DNA of 64,000 bases. It comes from Bacteroidota bacterium (lineage in GTDB: Bacteria; Bacteroidota; Bacteroidia; Flavobacteriales; Weeksellaceae). The translations under genes and the position numbers were made by a program. Of the stretch, positions 34,839 to 43,636 are shown one piece after another. The stretch lies in NCBI GenBank assembly GCA_023458415.1, contig JAEWZO010000022.1, positions 42,776 through 106,775 of the forward strand, written 5' to 3'. The notes under the pieces are model-generated. The model saw nothing but the letters and a program-made list of their open reading frames with translations, was not told the DNA's origin and did no database searches. Position 1 is the stretch's first letter, and each line of letters begins with the position of its first letter.

Positions 34839-36134
34839 TTAAACAGCTTTTACGATGAAGTAGTTTTTCTTTCCTTTCTGAAGAAGCAGGAATTTTCCGT
34901 CGATGAGATCTTTTTCGCTTGCCTGAAAAGTATCGTTTACCTTTTCCTTATTCACAGAAATCGCATTTCCCTGTAGTTCGCGCTTGGCTTCTCCTTTAGA
35001 TTTCAGAAAGCCGGATTTTTCAGACAGAATTTCGATAATGTTTTCGCCCAGAATTTCAGCTTTTGCAACTTCTTTCTGCGGAACACCGTCAAATATATCC
35101 AGAAAAGTTTCCTCATCCAGATTTACTAAATCTTCTGCAGTTGATCGTCCGAAAAGTATCTCGGAAGCTTTCAGCGCTTTTTCATATTCTTCCTGTCCGT
35201 GCACCCAAACGGTAACTTCTTCGGCAAGTTTTTTCTGAAGTTTTCTTTCGTGAGGCGCAGTTTTATGTTCTTCAACCAACGATTCAATTTCTTCTTTTCC
35301 TAAGAAGGTGTAGAATTTAATAAAACGTTCTGCATCATCATCCGTTGCATTCAGCCAAAACTGGTAGAAACGGTAAGGTGAAGTTCTTTTTTTATCAAGC
35401 CAATAATTCTCGCCGCTTTCGGATTTTCCGAATTTCGAGCCGTCTGATTTCGTAATCAGAGGAACAGTTAAAGCAAAAGCTTCACCCTGAACTTTTCTTC
35501 TGATAAGTTCGGTTCCGGTAGTAATATTTCCCCACTGGTCCGATCCACCCATCTGCAGTTTTACATTTTTTTCTTTATAAAGATGAAGAAAATCGTATCC
35601 CTGCAATAATTGATAGGTAAATTCTGTAAAACTCATTCCTTCAGCGCCACCTTCACCGGTGAATCTTTTCTTAACTGAATCTTTGGCCATCATGTAGTTT
35701 ACGGTGATGTTTTTTCCGATGTCGCGGATAAAATCCAGGAAACTGAATTCTTTCATCCAGTCGTAGTTGTTCACCAGTTCTGCTGAGTTGACTGCAGTTT
35801 CGTCAAATTTCAAAAATCTGGAAAGCTGGTTTTTCAGGCAGTCAACATAATGATTAAGTGTCGCTTCATCCAGAAGATTTCTCTCAGAAGATTTTCCGGA
35901 TGGGTCACCAATCATTCCCGTTGCTCCTCCAACAAGAGCAATCGGTTTGTGGCCGTGCTGCTGAAAATGCGCAAGAATTTTAATCTGAACCAAACTCCCG
36001 ATATGTAGAGAATCCGCAGTAGGGTCGAAGCCGATGTACGCTGTGGTCATTTCTTTATTCAGTTGTTCATCAGTTCCAGGCATCATGTCGGCGTACAGTC
36101 CGCGCCATTTCAGTTCTTCAATAAAAGTGTTCAT
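34839..36134 (-). CDS. tyrS: Tyrosine--tRNA ligase
   Basis: 431 residues from MNTFIEELKWRGLYADMMPG; a 15-codon longer frame runs through the promoter and is rejected. It charges tRNA-Tyr. Class I motifs: the HIGH variant in SLHIGSLVQIK, the tyrosine pocket YDFLHLYKEKNVKLQMGGSDQWGN, and KFGKS (KMSKS equivalent). A C-terminal S4-like RNA-binding domain (about 365-431) completes it. Confidence 0.97.
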   Translation of the reverse strand: MNTFIEELKWRGLYADMMPGTDEQLNKEMTTAYIGFDPTADSLHIGSLVQIKILAHFQQHGHKPIALVGGATGMIGDPSGKSSERNLLDEATLNHYVDCLKNQLSRFLKFDETAVNSAELVNNYDWMKEFSFLDFIRDIGKNITVNYMMAKDSVKKRFTGEGGAEGMSFTEFTYQLLQGYDFLHLYKEKNVKLQMGGSDQWGNITTGTELIRRKVQGEAFALTVPLITKSDGSKFGKSESGENYWLDKKRTSPYRFYQFWLNATDDDAERFIKFYTFLGKEEIESLVEEHKTAPHERKLQKKLAEEVTVWVHGQEEYEKALKASEILFGRSTAEDLVNLDEETFLDIFDGVPQKEVAKAEILGENIIEILSEKSGFLKSKGEAKRELQGNAISVNKEKVNDTFQASEKDLIDGKFLLLQKGKKNYFIVKAV

Positions 36135-36155
36135 CTTCTGGAAAAATTTAAGCCG

Positions 36156-36163
36156 CAAAGATA
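36156..36163 (-). promoter_or_regulatory. -7 promoter element of tyrS
   Basis: TATCTTTG matches TAnnTTTG, 21 bp before the tyrS ATG. No clear TTG at the usual distance. Confidence 0.5.
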
Positions 36164-36231
36164 AGGATTTCAGAGGCATTCTTCAGACTTACTTCAGTGA
36201 AAAATTGAATCAAGAACGGAGTGCATTTTGT

Positions 36232-36239
36232 TATATTTG
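36232..36239 (+). promoter_or_regulatory. -7 promoter element of sigma factor gene
   Basis: TATATTTG is a perfect match, 7 bp before the ATG at 36247. A TTG at 36205-36207 is 24 bp upstream, at the long end of the range. Confidence 0.55.
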
Positions 36240-36246
36240 TAATCTT

Positions 36247-36804
36247 ATGTCAAAAGAGGAACTTTTATCCATCATCGAAAAGGCTAAAAATAAAGATCAG
36301 AAAGCACAGACTAAACTGATTAATCTTTATTGGGTGGATGTTTTTTCGTTTGTGATGAAAAAAGTTCAGGATAAGAACATTGCCGATGAGCTTACCGTTT
36401 CGGTGTTTTCAAAAGTTTTGGCGAAGTTGGATCTTTACGATCCAAATTTCCAGTTCAAAACCTGGATGCTTACCATTGCACAGAATAATATTATTGATTA
36501 CTGGAGGAAAAAAGCGCGTGCAAACGAAGATTCCACGGACGATTTGGAGAATGTGAAAAATCTTTACGCTCGTTCTCCTGAAGAGCTTCTTATTTCTGAA
36601 GAAGAGCAAATCAAAATTCTAAAAATTGTCGAAAGTCTGGATCATAATTATCAGGAAATTATCAGGTTGAGGTTTTTCGAGGAGAAAAGCATCAAAGAAA
36701 TCTCTGAAGAACTGCGCATTTCAGTTTCCAATACGAAAGTTCGCATTATGCGTGCAAAGAAAGTCCTCGCCGAATTATTGAAAAACGGCAACATTGAGGA
36801 TTGA
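36247..36804 (+). CDS. RNA polymerase sigma factor, ECF-like (sigma-70 family)
   Basis: 185 residues from MSKEELLSIIEKAKNKDQ; the longer frame is antisense to tyrS. Region 2: FVMKKVQDKNIADELTVSVF and FKTWMLTIAQNNIIDYWRKK. Region 4: NYQEIIRLRFFEEKSIKEIS, then LRISVSNTKVRIMRAKK. No anti-sigma factor gene is adjacent, which is unusual for an ECF sigma. lipA follows in 45 bp with its own promoter. Confidence 0.92.
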   Translation: MSKEELLSIIEKAKNKDQKAQTKLINLYWVDVFSFVMKKVQDKNIADELTVSVFSKVLAKLDLYDPNFQFKTWMLTIAQNNIIDYWRKKARANEDSTDDLENVKNLYARSPEELLISEEEQIKILKIVESLDHNYQEIIRLRFFEEKSIKEISEELRISVSNTKVRIMRAKKVLAELLKNGNIED

Positions 36805-36833
36805 CCAAAGCAATATTTTAATTCGTAAATTTG
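36801..36833 (+). promoter_or_regulatory. Promoter of lipA
   Basis: TTG (36801-36803, overlapping the sigma gene's stop), 22 bp, then TAAATTTG (36826-36833). Full consensus; 16 bp before the lipA ATG. Confidence 0.65.
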
Positions 36834-36849
36834 TCATTATTTTTCAGCG

Positions 36850-37716
36850 ATGAACGAACAGACTATCGATACTACAGTTCAGAAGCCAAAATGGATTCGC
36901 GTAAAACTGCCTACAGGAAAAAACTACCGCGAACTCAGAACTTTGGTAGACAAATATAAACTCAACACGATTTGCCAAAGTGGAAGTTGTCCGAACATGG
37001 GCGAATGTTGGGGTGAAGGCACTGCAACCTTTATGATTTTAGGAAATATCTGCACAAGAAGTTGCGGATTTTGCGGTGTGAAAACAGGAAAACCGCTGGA
37101 TGTCAACTGGGACGAACCGGAAAAAGTAGCCCGTTCTATTAAGTTGATGAAAATCAAGCACGCGGTTCTAACTTCTGTGGACCGTGATGATTTGAAAGAC
37201 ATGGGTTCAATTCTTTGGGCGGAAACTGTAAATGCAATACGCAGAATTTCTCCGGGAACCACGATGGAAACGCTTATTCCGGATTTTCAGGGAATGCACA
37301 AACATCTGGACAGAGTTGTAGAAGTGGCTCCCGAAGTTATTTCTCACAATATGGAAACCGTGAAACGTTTAACCCGTGAAGTTAGAATTCAGGCGAAATA
37401 CGAAAGAAGTCTTGATGTATTGAAGTATCTGAAAGACGCCGGACAAAACCGTACTAAAACCGGAATTATGTTAGGTTTAGGTGAAGAAAAAGATGAAGTT
37501 TTCCAGACGATTGAAGATGTTCGCGGCGCGAATGTGGATGTCATTACGATTGGGCAGTATCTTCAGCCGACAAAAAATCATTTGCCCGTAAAAAAATTCA
37601 TCACACCGGAAGAATTTGAAGAGTATGGTGATTTTGCGAGAAGTTTAGGCTTCCGTCACGTGGAAAGTTCGCCATTGGTGAGGTCTTCTTATCATGCGGA
37701 AAAGCATATTCATTAA
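36850..37716 (+). CDS. lipA: Lipoyl synthase (radical SAM)
   Basis: 288 residues. It inserts two sulphurs into octanoyl-lipoyl domains. The auxiliary cluster cysteines are in CQSGSCPNMGECWGEGTATF; the radical SAM motif is CTRSCGFC. GLGEEKDEV and GQYLQPTKNHLPV are family blocks, and the terminal Ser ligand is in VRSSYHAEK. Full length. A weak hairpin with a T8 tract follows. Confidence 0.97.
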   Translation: MNEQTIDTTVQKPKWIRVKLPTGKNYRELRTLVDKYKLNTICQSGSCPNMGECWGEGTATFMILGNICTRSCGFCGVKTGKPLDVNWDEPEKVARSIKLMKIKHAVLTSVDRDDLKDMGSILWAETVNAIRRISPGTTMETLIPDFQGMHKHLDRVVEVAPEVISHNMETVKRLTREVRIQAKYERSLDVLKYLKDAGQNRTKTGIMLGLGEEKDEVFQTIEDVRGANVDVITIGQYLQPTKNHLPVKKFITPEEFEEYGDFARSLGFRHVESSPLVRSSYHAEKHIH

Positions 37717-37737
37717 AAATTAAAATTCAGATTAAAA

Positions 37738-37773
37738 TAGAATCGCTGTCAGTCTTGATGGCAATTTTTTTAT
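37738..37773 (+). terminator. Probable terminator after lipA
   Basis: Hairpin AATCGCTGTCA / TGATGGCAATT with wobble pairs and one mismatch, followed by T7. Moderate stem. Confidence 0.5.
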
Positions 37774-37803
37774 TATTTTTAATGTCAAAATAAAATGGTT
37801 ACT

Positions 37804-38640
37804 ATGAAAATTCTGAAAATCGCTGCGCTGTCTTTGCTGGTCTTTTCTTTTTCCTGCAAGGAATCTGCAAATAAAAATGCTGAAAAAACTTCAGCCGAAA
37901 GATCTTCGGTGTCATCCAATATCAAAACCGAAGAACTTAAAACTGAGATTAATGGCGTAACGCACCGCTCTTTTGCTGCTTACAACCCGGATATCGAAGG
38001 AAAGCTTCCTGTCGTTTTTGTAATTCCGGAATGGTGGGGTTTGAATGATTATGCCAAAAATCGTGTAAAACAGTTGGCCGAGTTGGGTTATTATGCCGTT
38101 GGTGTGGATTATTACGGTGAGCAGAAAGTGGTTTCTACGCCGGAAGAAGCCCAAAAACTTTCGTCACATTTTTATCAGATTCCGATTGATGCGAGAAGAA
38201 TGTTCGATCAGGCAAAACATCAGGTTATTTTGCAGGAGAAAGCCGATTACGACAAAATGGCGATCATCGGCTACTGTTTCGGTGGCGCACAGGCACTGAA
38301 TATGGGAAGGCAGTCTGAGGATTTTAAAGGTGTTGTCAGTTTTCATGGAAACCTGAAAACCGGAGTTCGTGCAAAAAATAATAAGGTGAAATATTTGGTT
38401 GCGAACGGTGCCAATGACGAATTTGTTTCCAAAGAAGAAATTGCCGCTTTCAAAAAGGAAATGGATTCAGCAAAAATCAATTATACTTTTATTGACTATC
38501 CAAACTCGCTGCACTCTTTCACAAATCCTGATGCAACGGAAATGGGTAAGAAATTCAATATGAAAATCGCCTATAATAAAGAAGCCGACCAAAAATCCTG
38601 GAATGATATGAAGAAATTCCTGGAAGAGATTTTTAAGTAA
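37804..38640 (+). CDS. Dienelactone hydrolase-family lipoprotein
   Basis: 278 residues from the second of two close ATGs (MKILKIAALSLLVFSFSCKE), which gives a proper lipobox with Cys at 18; the ATG at 37795 adds only three residues. DLH motifs: VFVIPEWWGLNDYAKN, the Cys nucleophile in IGYCFGGAQALN, and the His in YPNSLHSFTN. A soluble DLH opens cyclic lactones; here the enzyme is exported, and the substrate is unknown. Confidence 0.87.
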   Translation: MKILKIAALSLLVFSFSCKESANKNAEKTSAERSSVSSNIKTEELKTEINGVTHRSFAAYNPDIEGKLPVVFVIPEWWGLNDYAKNRVKQLAELGYYAVGVDYYGEQKVVSTPEEAQKLSSHFYQIPIDARRMFDQAKHQVILQEKADYDKMAIIGYCFGGAQALNMGRQSEDFKGVVSFHGNLKTGVRAKNNKVKYLVANGANDEFVSKEEIAAFKKEMDSAKINYTFIDYPNSLHSFTNPDATEMGKKFNMKIAYNKEADQKSWNDMKKFLEEIFK

Positions 38641-38661
38641 TTCCTGTAATTTGAGAAAAAA

Positions 38662-38688
38662 TTCCGCCGCGCCAAAGCCGCGGCGGAA
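38662..38688 (-). terminator. Bidirectional terminator
   Basis: 10-bp perfect stem TTCCGCCGCG / CGCGGCGGAA with a short loop. An A6 run before it gives a T tract for the minus-strand PNPOx gene; the plus side is weaker. It separates two convergent genes. Confidence 0.75.
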
Positions 38689-38712
38689 CTATTTATAGAG
38701 AGAAAAGAGTTT

Positions 38713-39222
38713 CTAAACGGTTAAGTTTCCTTCAACGCCATCACCACCTTCAGATTTGTTTCCGGTAACAGCAGCAGTAAGAAAATGAATCATCGATACA
38801 AATTTTCCAGCTGTGGTGTCCCAGTAATAGGTTTCGTCCGGTGTAACACGGATAATCGAAACTTTCGGATCGTTTTTGCCCTCCTCGAACCAGGCTTTTG
38901 CCAGTGGTGACCATTTTTCCTCAATAGTGCTGTGATCGGTATAGATAAAAGCTTTACCAAATATGGAAAGATATTCTGAACTTCCGTTGTTCATGAAATA
39001 AAGCTGAACACGGTTATCGTCCTGAATTTCAAAATTTTTGTTGCTGTCTGCACTGCTGATGAACCAAAAATTTCCCTCCTCATCGCATTCCTGCAAATAC
39101 ATCGGCCGAGAATTGTTCGGAAGTTGCGAAAGTTCGGTACAGAACATACAGGTTCGTGCGCTTTCCGAGAGTTCTTTTAATTTTTTAATCGCTTCTGCGT
39201 TATGTAAGTTTTCTGTTGACAT
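38713..39222 (-). CDS. Pyridoxamine 5'-phosphate oxidase-like general stress protein
   Basis: 169 residues, split-barrel flavin-binding fold. The start (AIKKLKELSESARTCMFCTE) and GNFWFISSADSNKNFEIQDD, LSIFGKAFIYTD, WFEEGKNDPKVSIIRVTPDE are typical of the general stress protein 26 group. Such proteins bind FMN or F420-like cofactors; the reaction is unproven. No signal peptide. Upstream sits TACCTTTG and a 10-bp tandem repeat. Confidence 0.87.
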   Translation of the reverse strand: MSTENLHNAEAIKKLKELSESARTCMFCTELSQLPNNSRPMYLQECDEEGNFWFISSADSNKNFEIQDDNRVQLYFMNNGSSEYLSIFGKAFIYTDHSTIEEKWSPLAKAWFEEGKNDPKVSIIRVTPDETYYWDTTAGKFVSMIHFLTAAVTGNKSEGGDGVEGNLTV

Positions 39223-39245
39223 AATATTTTGTGATTTGGTTTCTT

Positions 39246-39253
39246 CAAAGGTA
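39246..39253 (-). promoter_or_regulatory. -7 promoter element of PNPOx-like gene
   Basis: TACCTTTG on the minus strand, 23 bp before the ATG. The tandem repeat at 39271-39290 lies just upstream, where an activator or repressor could bind. Confidence 0.5.
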
Positions 39254-39270
39254 AATTTGTAATCGCCGCA

Positions 39271-39290
39271 ACGTATTATAACGTATTATA
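39271..39290. repeat. Perfect 10-bp tandem repeat
   Basis: ACGTATTATA occurs twice in direct succession, preceded by an A that extends the similarity. One helical turn per copy puts both on the same DNA face, as expected for a regulator site between the divergent PNPOx-like and lipocalin genes. Could also be chance slippage. Confidence 0.5.
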
Positions 39291-39408
39291 TTATTCATTT
39301 TACTTTTATAAAATTTTCAAAGTCTTTTTTATTGTGCAATTACTTCTGAAATTCGTATAACAAATCTTCATTTAAGAAGAGATATGTTTGCATTAAATTT
39401 TATTGATT

Positions 39409-39945
39409 ATGAATCTCAAAAAAATAATATTTCCAATTGGTGCTGCAGTTTTAGGATTTTTGATTTTCAATTCCTGTTCTGTCGGAATTCCGAAAGGCGC
39501 AACTGCTATTCAAAATTTTGAAGCTGAAAAATATCTGGGAAAATGGTACGAAATTGCACGATTCGATTATAGATTTGAAAAAAATATGAATAATGTTACT
39601 GCTTCTTATTCTAAAAATGCTGATGGGACGATCAAAGTAGACAACCGCGGCTACGATTATGTAAAAGAGGAATGGAAAGAAAGCATCGGCGAAGCGCGGT
39701 TTGTAAATGAACCTACGGAAGCGCGCCTGAAAGTGTCCTTTTTTAAACCCATTTGGTCCGGTTACAATGTTATCGATTTAATTGATTATAAATACGCTTT
39801 GGTAGCCGGAAATTCTACAAAATATTTATGGATTCTGTCCCGCGAAAAATCTGTTCCGGCAGATGTGAAAGAGAGATTTCTACAAAAAGCCGAGTCTTTA
39901 CGTTTCCCAACTGAAAATTTGATTTGGGTAGAACATAACGAATAA
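39409..39945 (+). CDS. Lipocalin-family outer-membrane lipoprotein (Blc-like)
   Basis: 178 residues from ATG 39409 (a TTG two codons earlier is also open but not needed). Lipobox in LIFNSCSVG. Lipocalin motif 1 is EKYLGKWYEIARFDYRFEKN, then VTASYSKNADGTIKV and the C-terminal YLWILSREKSVPADV, all typical of bacterial lipocalin Blc. It binds lysophospholipids or fatty acids at the outer membrane. A TATGTTTG element lies at 39383-39390. Confidence 0.93.
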   Translation: MNLKKIIFPIGAAVLGFLIFNSCSVGIPKGATAIQNFEAEKYLGKWYEIARFDYRFEKNMNNVTASYSKNADGTIKVDNRGYDYVKEEWKESIGEARFVNEPTEARLKVSFFKPIWSGYNVIDLIDYKYALVAGNSTKYLWILSREKSVPADVKERFLQKAESLRFPTENLIWVEHNE

Positions 39946-39988
39946 TGGATTTGTCGTAAATTTCAGCTTTCAATCTTGAAGTGAATTT

Positions 39989-41242
39989 ATGAATGCATGC
40001 CTCATCATCATCGGCGACGAAATTTTATCAGGAAATACAACGGATACCAATTCGGGTTTTATTGCTGCAGAACTAAAAAAAATCGGGATTTCTGTAGTTA
40101 AGATTATTACCGTTGCTGATGAAATTGAGGAAGTAAAAACCGCTTTGAGAGAAGCGTCTCAAAAAGCAGACATTATCTTTTCACCCGGTGGATTTGGACC
40201 TACCAAAGACGATAAAACAAAAATTGCCTACTCAGAATTTTTCGGTGATGGATTACATTCGGATGAAAAGACTTTAGCTCATTTGAAAAACCTTCTCGAA
40301 AAGAGAAACCGAGCGCACCTCTTTGAAATTAATAGATCGCAGGCAGATGTTCTGAAATCTGCAACGGTTATTCAAAATGATTGGGGAACCGCACCCTGTC
40401 AGCAAATTGAAAAAAACGGAAAGATATTCTTCTGTCTTCCGGGAGTTCCTTTTGAGGTGAAACCACTCGTGCGTAAAAAGATTATTCCGCTTCTGGCTGA
40501 AAGATTTTCTTTGAATAATTTTGAAACACGCTTTGTTTCCGTGGTGGATTTTCCGGAAAGTTTGCTATCACAACATATTGAAAACTGGGAATTGGCTTTG
40601 CCATCGCATATTCAGCTGTCATATCTTCCTGTAGGAAACCGGATTAAATTGAGAATCTCAGGCAAAGGAAACAATCAAGAAGAGCTTTCAAAAGAAATTG
40701 ATGAACAGATCGAAACACTGCGTCCACTGATTCAGGATAAAACTATCGCCTGGAGATCGGACAGAATTGAAGAAATTCTCAGCGAAATTCTCAAGCAGAA
40801 AAAACTTACTGTTTCGGCTGCAGAAAGCTGCACCGGCGGGGAAATTTCTAAGCTGTTAACCTCGGTTCCGGGAAGTTCTCAATTTTTTCTTGGCGGAATT
40901 ACAGCATACCATTATCATAAAAAAATTGAAATTCTTGGCGTTTCGGCAAAAACGATCTCCGAAAAAACCGTTGTTTCCGCAGAAGTTGCGCAGGAAATGA
41001 GCAGCGGCTGCCGAAAACTGTTCCGTACCGAAATTGCGGTTTCCACAACAGGAGTTGCGGGTCCTGCGACGGACGAGTTCAACAACGAGGTTGGATTGGT
41101 TTATTATTCCATACGTGTGCACGATTTTGAAAAAACCTTCAGACTTTTTCTTCCGCATCTTGACCGTGATGATTTTGCAGCGTTCGTTGCGCAAAGAGTT
41201 TTACAGGATTTGGTAACCATCCTCATCCGCGAAAATTATTAG
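39989..41242 (+). CDS. cinA: CinA-like NMN amidohydrolase
   Basis: 417 residues, two-domain CinA. The N-terminal MoaB-like part (IIGDEILSGNTTDTNS, FSPGGFGPTKDDKTK, FCLPGVPFEVKPL) acts on ADP-ribose in related enzymes; the C-terminal CinA domain (SAAESCTGGEISKLLTSVPG, AVSTTGVAGPATDE) deamidates nicotinamide mononucleotide in NAD recycling. Full length; single gene. Confidence 0.93.
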   Translation: MNACLIIIGDEILSGNTTDTNSGFIAAELKKIGISVVKIITVADEIEEVKTALREASQKADIIFSPGGFGPTKDDKTKIAYSEFFGDGLHSDEKTLAHLKNLLEKRNRAHLFEINRSQADVLKSATVIQNDWGTAPCQQIEKNGKIFFCLPGVPFEVKPLVRKKIIPLLAERFSLNNFETRFVSVVDFPESLLSQHIENWELALPSHIQLSYLPVGNRIKLRISGKGNNQEELSKEIDEQIETLRPLIQDKTIAWRSDRIEEILSEILKQKKLTVSAAESCTGGEISKLLTSVPGSSQFFLGGITAYHYHKKIEILGVSAKTISEKTVVSAEVAQEMSSGCRKLFRTEIAVSTTGVAGPATDEFNNEVGLVYYSIRVHDFEKTFRLFLPHLDRDDFAAFVAQRVLQDLVTILIRENY

Positions 41243-41341
41243 CTAAATTTCCTGGCAAATCTGAAATTTGCCTGTTTACTGATAAATTGGTAACTTTTCG
41301 CATCTTTCTGATACAAATTAATCAATAATAAATAATTTTAA

Positions 41342-43423
41342 ATGAAAAAAATTACGATCAGCGCTTTGGCGTTTTCCGGAATGGTTTTCCTGAATTCGTG
41401 CGCATCAACAAACACCACACAAAATGCTACTACTGAAACTGCAGTAACCACAGAAGTTGCCGTAGCAGAGGAAGGACTTCAGTTGGATTATATGGATACT
41501 TCCGTTCGTCCGCAGGACGATTTCTTCAGTTTTGTGAACGGAAACTGGTACAAAAATACCGAGATTCCGGGCGATAAAACTACGTGGGGATCTTTCAATA
41601 AACTTCGTGAGGATACAGATAATGCCTCCCTGGAAATTATGAATCAAATTCTGAAAGATAATTTTCAGCCAGGAAGTGAAGGACAGAAAATTCAGTCACT
41701 TTACGCAACTTTTACTGATTGGGACAAAAGAAATGCACAGGGAATTAGCCCAATGCAGGGAGATTTGGCTAAAATTGACGCCATCAAGTCCGTTGCCGAT
41801 CTTCAGAATTATTTAATTGATGCAACCAAAACTGGTGATAATGTTTTCTATGGTTGGAGAGTAGGTCCGGATTTGAAAAACTCGGTGATGAATGCTGTTT
41901 ATCTGGGCGGTCCGTCTCTTGGTTTAGGTAAAGATTACTATCAGAAGAAGAATCAGGCGAATACGGAAACATTGCAGGAGTATGAAAAATTTGCTTCAAA
42001 ACTGTTTAATGTTTTAGGATATAAAAATGCAGATCAGGCTGCGAAAAATGTTGTTGAGTTCGAGAATAAATTAGCGAATTATCTTTTGACCAACGAGCAG
42101 GGAAGAGATGCGAATCTACGTTACAATCCGAAAACCACTGCAGAACTTGGTAAACTGGTGAAGAATGTAAACCTTCCGAATTACCTTACTTCCGTAGGAG
42201 TAAATACCGACAGAGTAATTATCGGGGAACTGAAATATTATGAAAATATGGACAGTTTCCTTACTGCAAAGAATCTTCCGCTGCTTAAGGACTATATGAA
42301 ACTTCACCTTTTGAGAGGAAATCTTTCAAGTTTAAGCCAGGAAATGGATAATCTGAATTTCGATTTCTATTCTAAATATCTTCGCGGCCAGAAAGAACAG
42401 CGTCCGATGGATAAAAGAGGTTTGGAAACTGTAAACCGTGTGATGGGAGAAGCCTTCGGAAAACTGTATGTTGAAAAATATTTTCCTTCAGAAGCTAAAG
42501 CACAGATGGAAACGTATGTTTCTTATCTGAAAAAAGCTTTCGCACACCGTATTGATAATTTGGAGTGGATGTCTGCAGACACCAAAGTTAAAGCTCAGGA
42601 AAAACTTTCAAAATTTGGAGTTAAGATTGCCTATCCTGATAAATGGAGAGATTACTCTAAACTGGAATTGGTTTCACCGACGAACGGAGGAACATACTAC
42701 AGCAACCTACAGAATTTAACAAAATGGCACTACCAAAGAAATCTTGATAAAATCGGAAAATCGGTAGACAAAACCGAGTGGGGAATGAGTCCGCAAACTG
42801 TAAACGCATATTACAGCGCATCTAACAACGAAATTGTTTTTCCGGCAGCGATTCTTCAACCGCCGTTCTTCAACTTCAAGGCAGATCCTGCAGTGAATTT
42901 TGGTGGAATTGGAGCGGTAATCGGTCACGAAATTTCACACGGATTTGATGATGGAGGTTCACGTTTTGACGGCGACGGAAATCTGAAAAACTGGTGGACA
43001 GATGCCGACAGAAAAAACTTTGATAAACTCGTGGGAGATTTGGCTGCACAGTACGATGCGTACGAACCGGTTAAAGGAAGTTTCGTGAACGGTAAATTCA
43101 CTTCCGGCGAAAATATCGGAGATTTAGGAGGTGTTGCAGTGGCTTACGAAGCATTGCAAATGTATCTTAAAGACAAAGGAAATCCTGGATTAATCAGCGG
43201 TTATACTCAAGACCAAAGATTTTTCATGAGCTGGGCAACAGTCTGGAGAACAAAATCTACAGAACCGCATATCGTAAATCAGGTAAAAACAGATCCGCAT
43301 TCACCTGGTTATTACCGCGCATTTGCACCGTTGGTAAATATTGATGCGTTCCACAACGCGTTCAATACAAAACCGGGAGACAAGCTTTATAAAGCTCCTG
43401 AAGACAGAATCAAAATCTGGTAA
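41342..43423 (+). CDS. M13-family zinc metallopeptidase, lipoprotein
   Basis: 693 residues. Lipoprotein signal MKKITISALAFSGMVFLNSC with Cys at 20. The N-terminal M13 domain starts at DYMDTSVRPQDDFFSFVNGN. The catalytic part has NEIVFPAAILQPPFF, the zinc motif HEISH (GAVIGHEISHGFDDGG), the third ligand Glu in GENIGDLGG, and ends in HSPGYYRAFAPLVN and KIW. Related to neprilysin/PepO: it cuts small peptides in the periplasm or on the surface. Terminator just downstream. Confidence 0.95.
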   Translation: MKKITISALAFSGMVFLNSCASTNTTQNATTETAVTTEVAVAEEGLQLDYMDTSVRPQDDFFSFVNGNWYKNTEIPGDKTTWGSFNKLREDTDNASLEIMNQILKDNFQPGSEGQKIQSLYATFTDWDKRNAQGISPMQGDLAKIDAIKSVADLQNYLIDATKTGDNVFYGWRVGPDLKNSVMNAVYLGGPSLGLGKDYYQKKNQANTETLQEYEKFASKLFNVLGYKNADQAAKNVVEFENKLANYLLTNEQGRDANLRYNPKTTAELGKLVKNVNLPNYLTSVGVNTDRVIIGELKYYENMDSFLTAKNLPLLKDYMKLHLLRGNLSSLSQEMDNLNFDFYSKYLRGQKEQRPMDKRGLETVNRVMGEAFGKLYVEKYFPSEAKAQMETYVSYLKKAFAHRIDNLEWMSADTKVKAQEKLSKFGVKIAYPDKWRDYSKLELVSPTNGGTYYSNLQNLTKWHYQRNLDKIGKSVDKTEWGMSPQTVNAYYSASNNEIVFPAAILQPPFFNFKADPAVNFGGIGAVIGHEISHGFDDGGSRFDGDGNLKNWWTDADRKNFDKLVGDLAAQYDAYEPVKGSFVNGKFTSGENIGDLGGVAVAYEALQMYLKDKGNPGLISGYTQDQRFFMSWATVWRTKSTEPHIVNQVKTDPHSPGYYRAFAPLVNIDAFHNAFNTKPGDKLYKAPEDRIKIW

Positions 43424-43430
43424 ATCATAG

Positions 43431-43462
43431 AAATCACTCAATTTTTTTGGGTGATTTTTTTT
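43431..43462 (+). terminator. Terminator after M13 peptidase
   Basis: AAATCACTC / GGGTGATTT (one wobble) with a T-rich loop, then T8. Confidence 0.75.
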
Positions 43463-43620
43463 GGCGTGTCCTTTCTTCGGCTGTTTATTGGTGAGGCGGC
43501 GGAGCCGCCGCACCAATAAACAGTCGCATTCAGGTCGCTACGTCCACTGCAATCTTTTATTTGCGGTTTCCGCAAATAAAAGGATTTTCGTTTCCATCGC
43601 TCACGCGGGATTCTGCAGAA
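43463..43620. repeat. Palindromic intergenic element (REP-like)
   Basis: Two strong hairpins sit close together. The first (43481-43523) pairs 20 bp with one mismatch around a 3-nt loop, with arms CTGTTTATTGGTG and CACCAATAAACAG and a GC-rich core. The second (43551-43586) has a 13-bp perfect stem CTTTTATTTGCGG / CCGCAAATAAAAG. Linking sequence CGCTACGTCCACTGCAATC and CCATCGCTCACGCGGGA is unlike the coding DNA around it and resembles interspersed repeats I recall from Chryseobacterium genomes. No T-tract follows either hairpin. Copy number cannot be judged from one window. Confidence 0.55.
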
Positions 43621-43625
43621 TTCAT

Positions 43626-43633
43626 TATTTTTG
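43626..43633 (+). promoter_or_regulatory. -7 element before the small ORF
   Basis: TATTTTTG ends 3 bp before the ATG at 43637, so the transcript would be almost leaderless. Confidence 0.45.
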
Positions 43634-43636
43634 AAA

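Noticed and set aside
36034..36246. N-terminal extension of the sigma factor
   Set aside because: Antisense to tyrS and before a perfect promoter element.
37795..37803. Upstream ATG for the dienelactone hydrolase-like gene
   Set aside because: The second ATG gives a better lipoprotein signal; the difference is only three residues.
43481..43586. CRISPR or tandem repeat array
   Set aside because: The two hairpins differ in sequence and there are no regularly spaced repeats.
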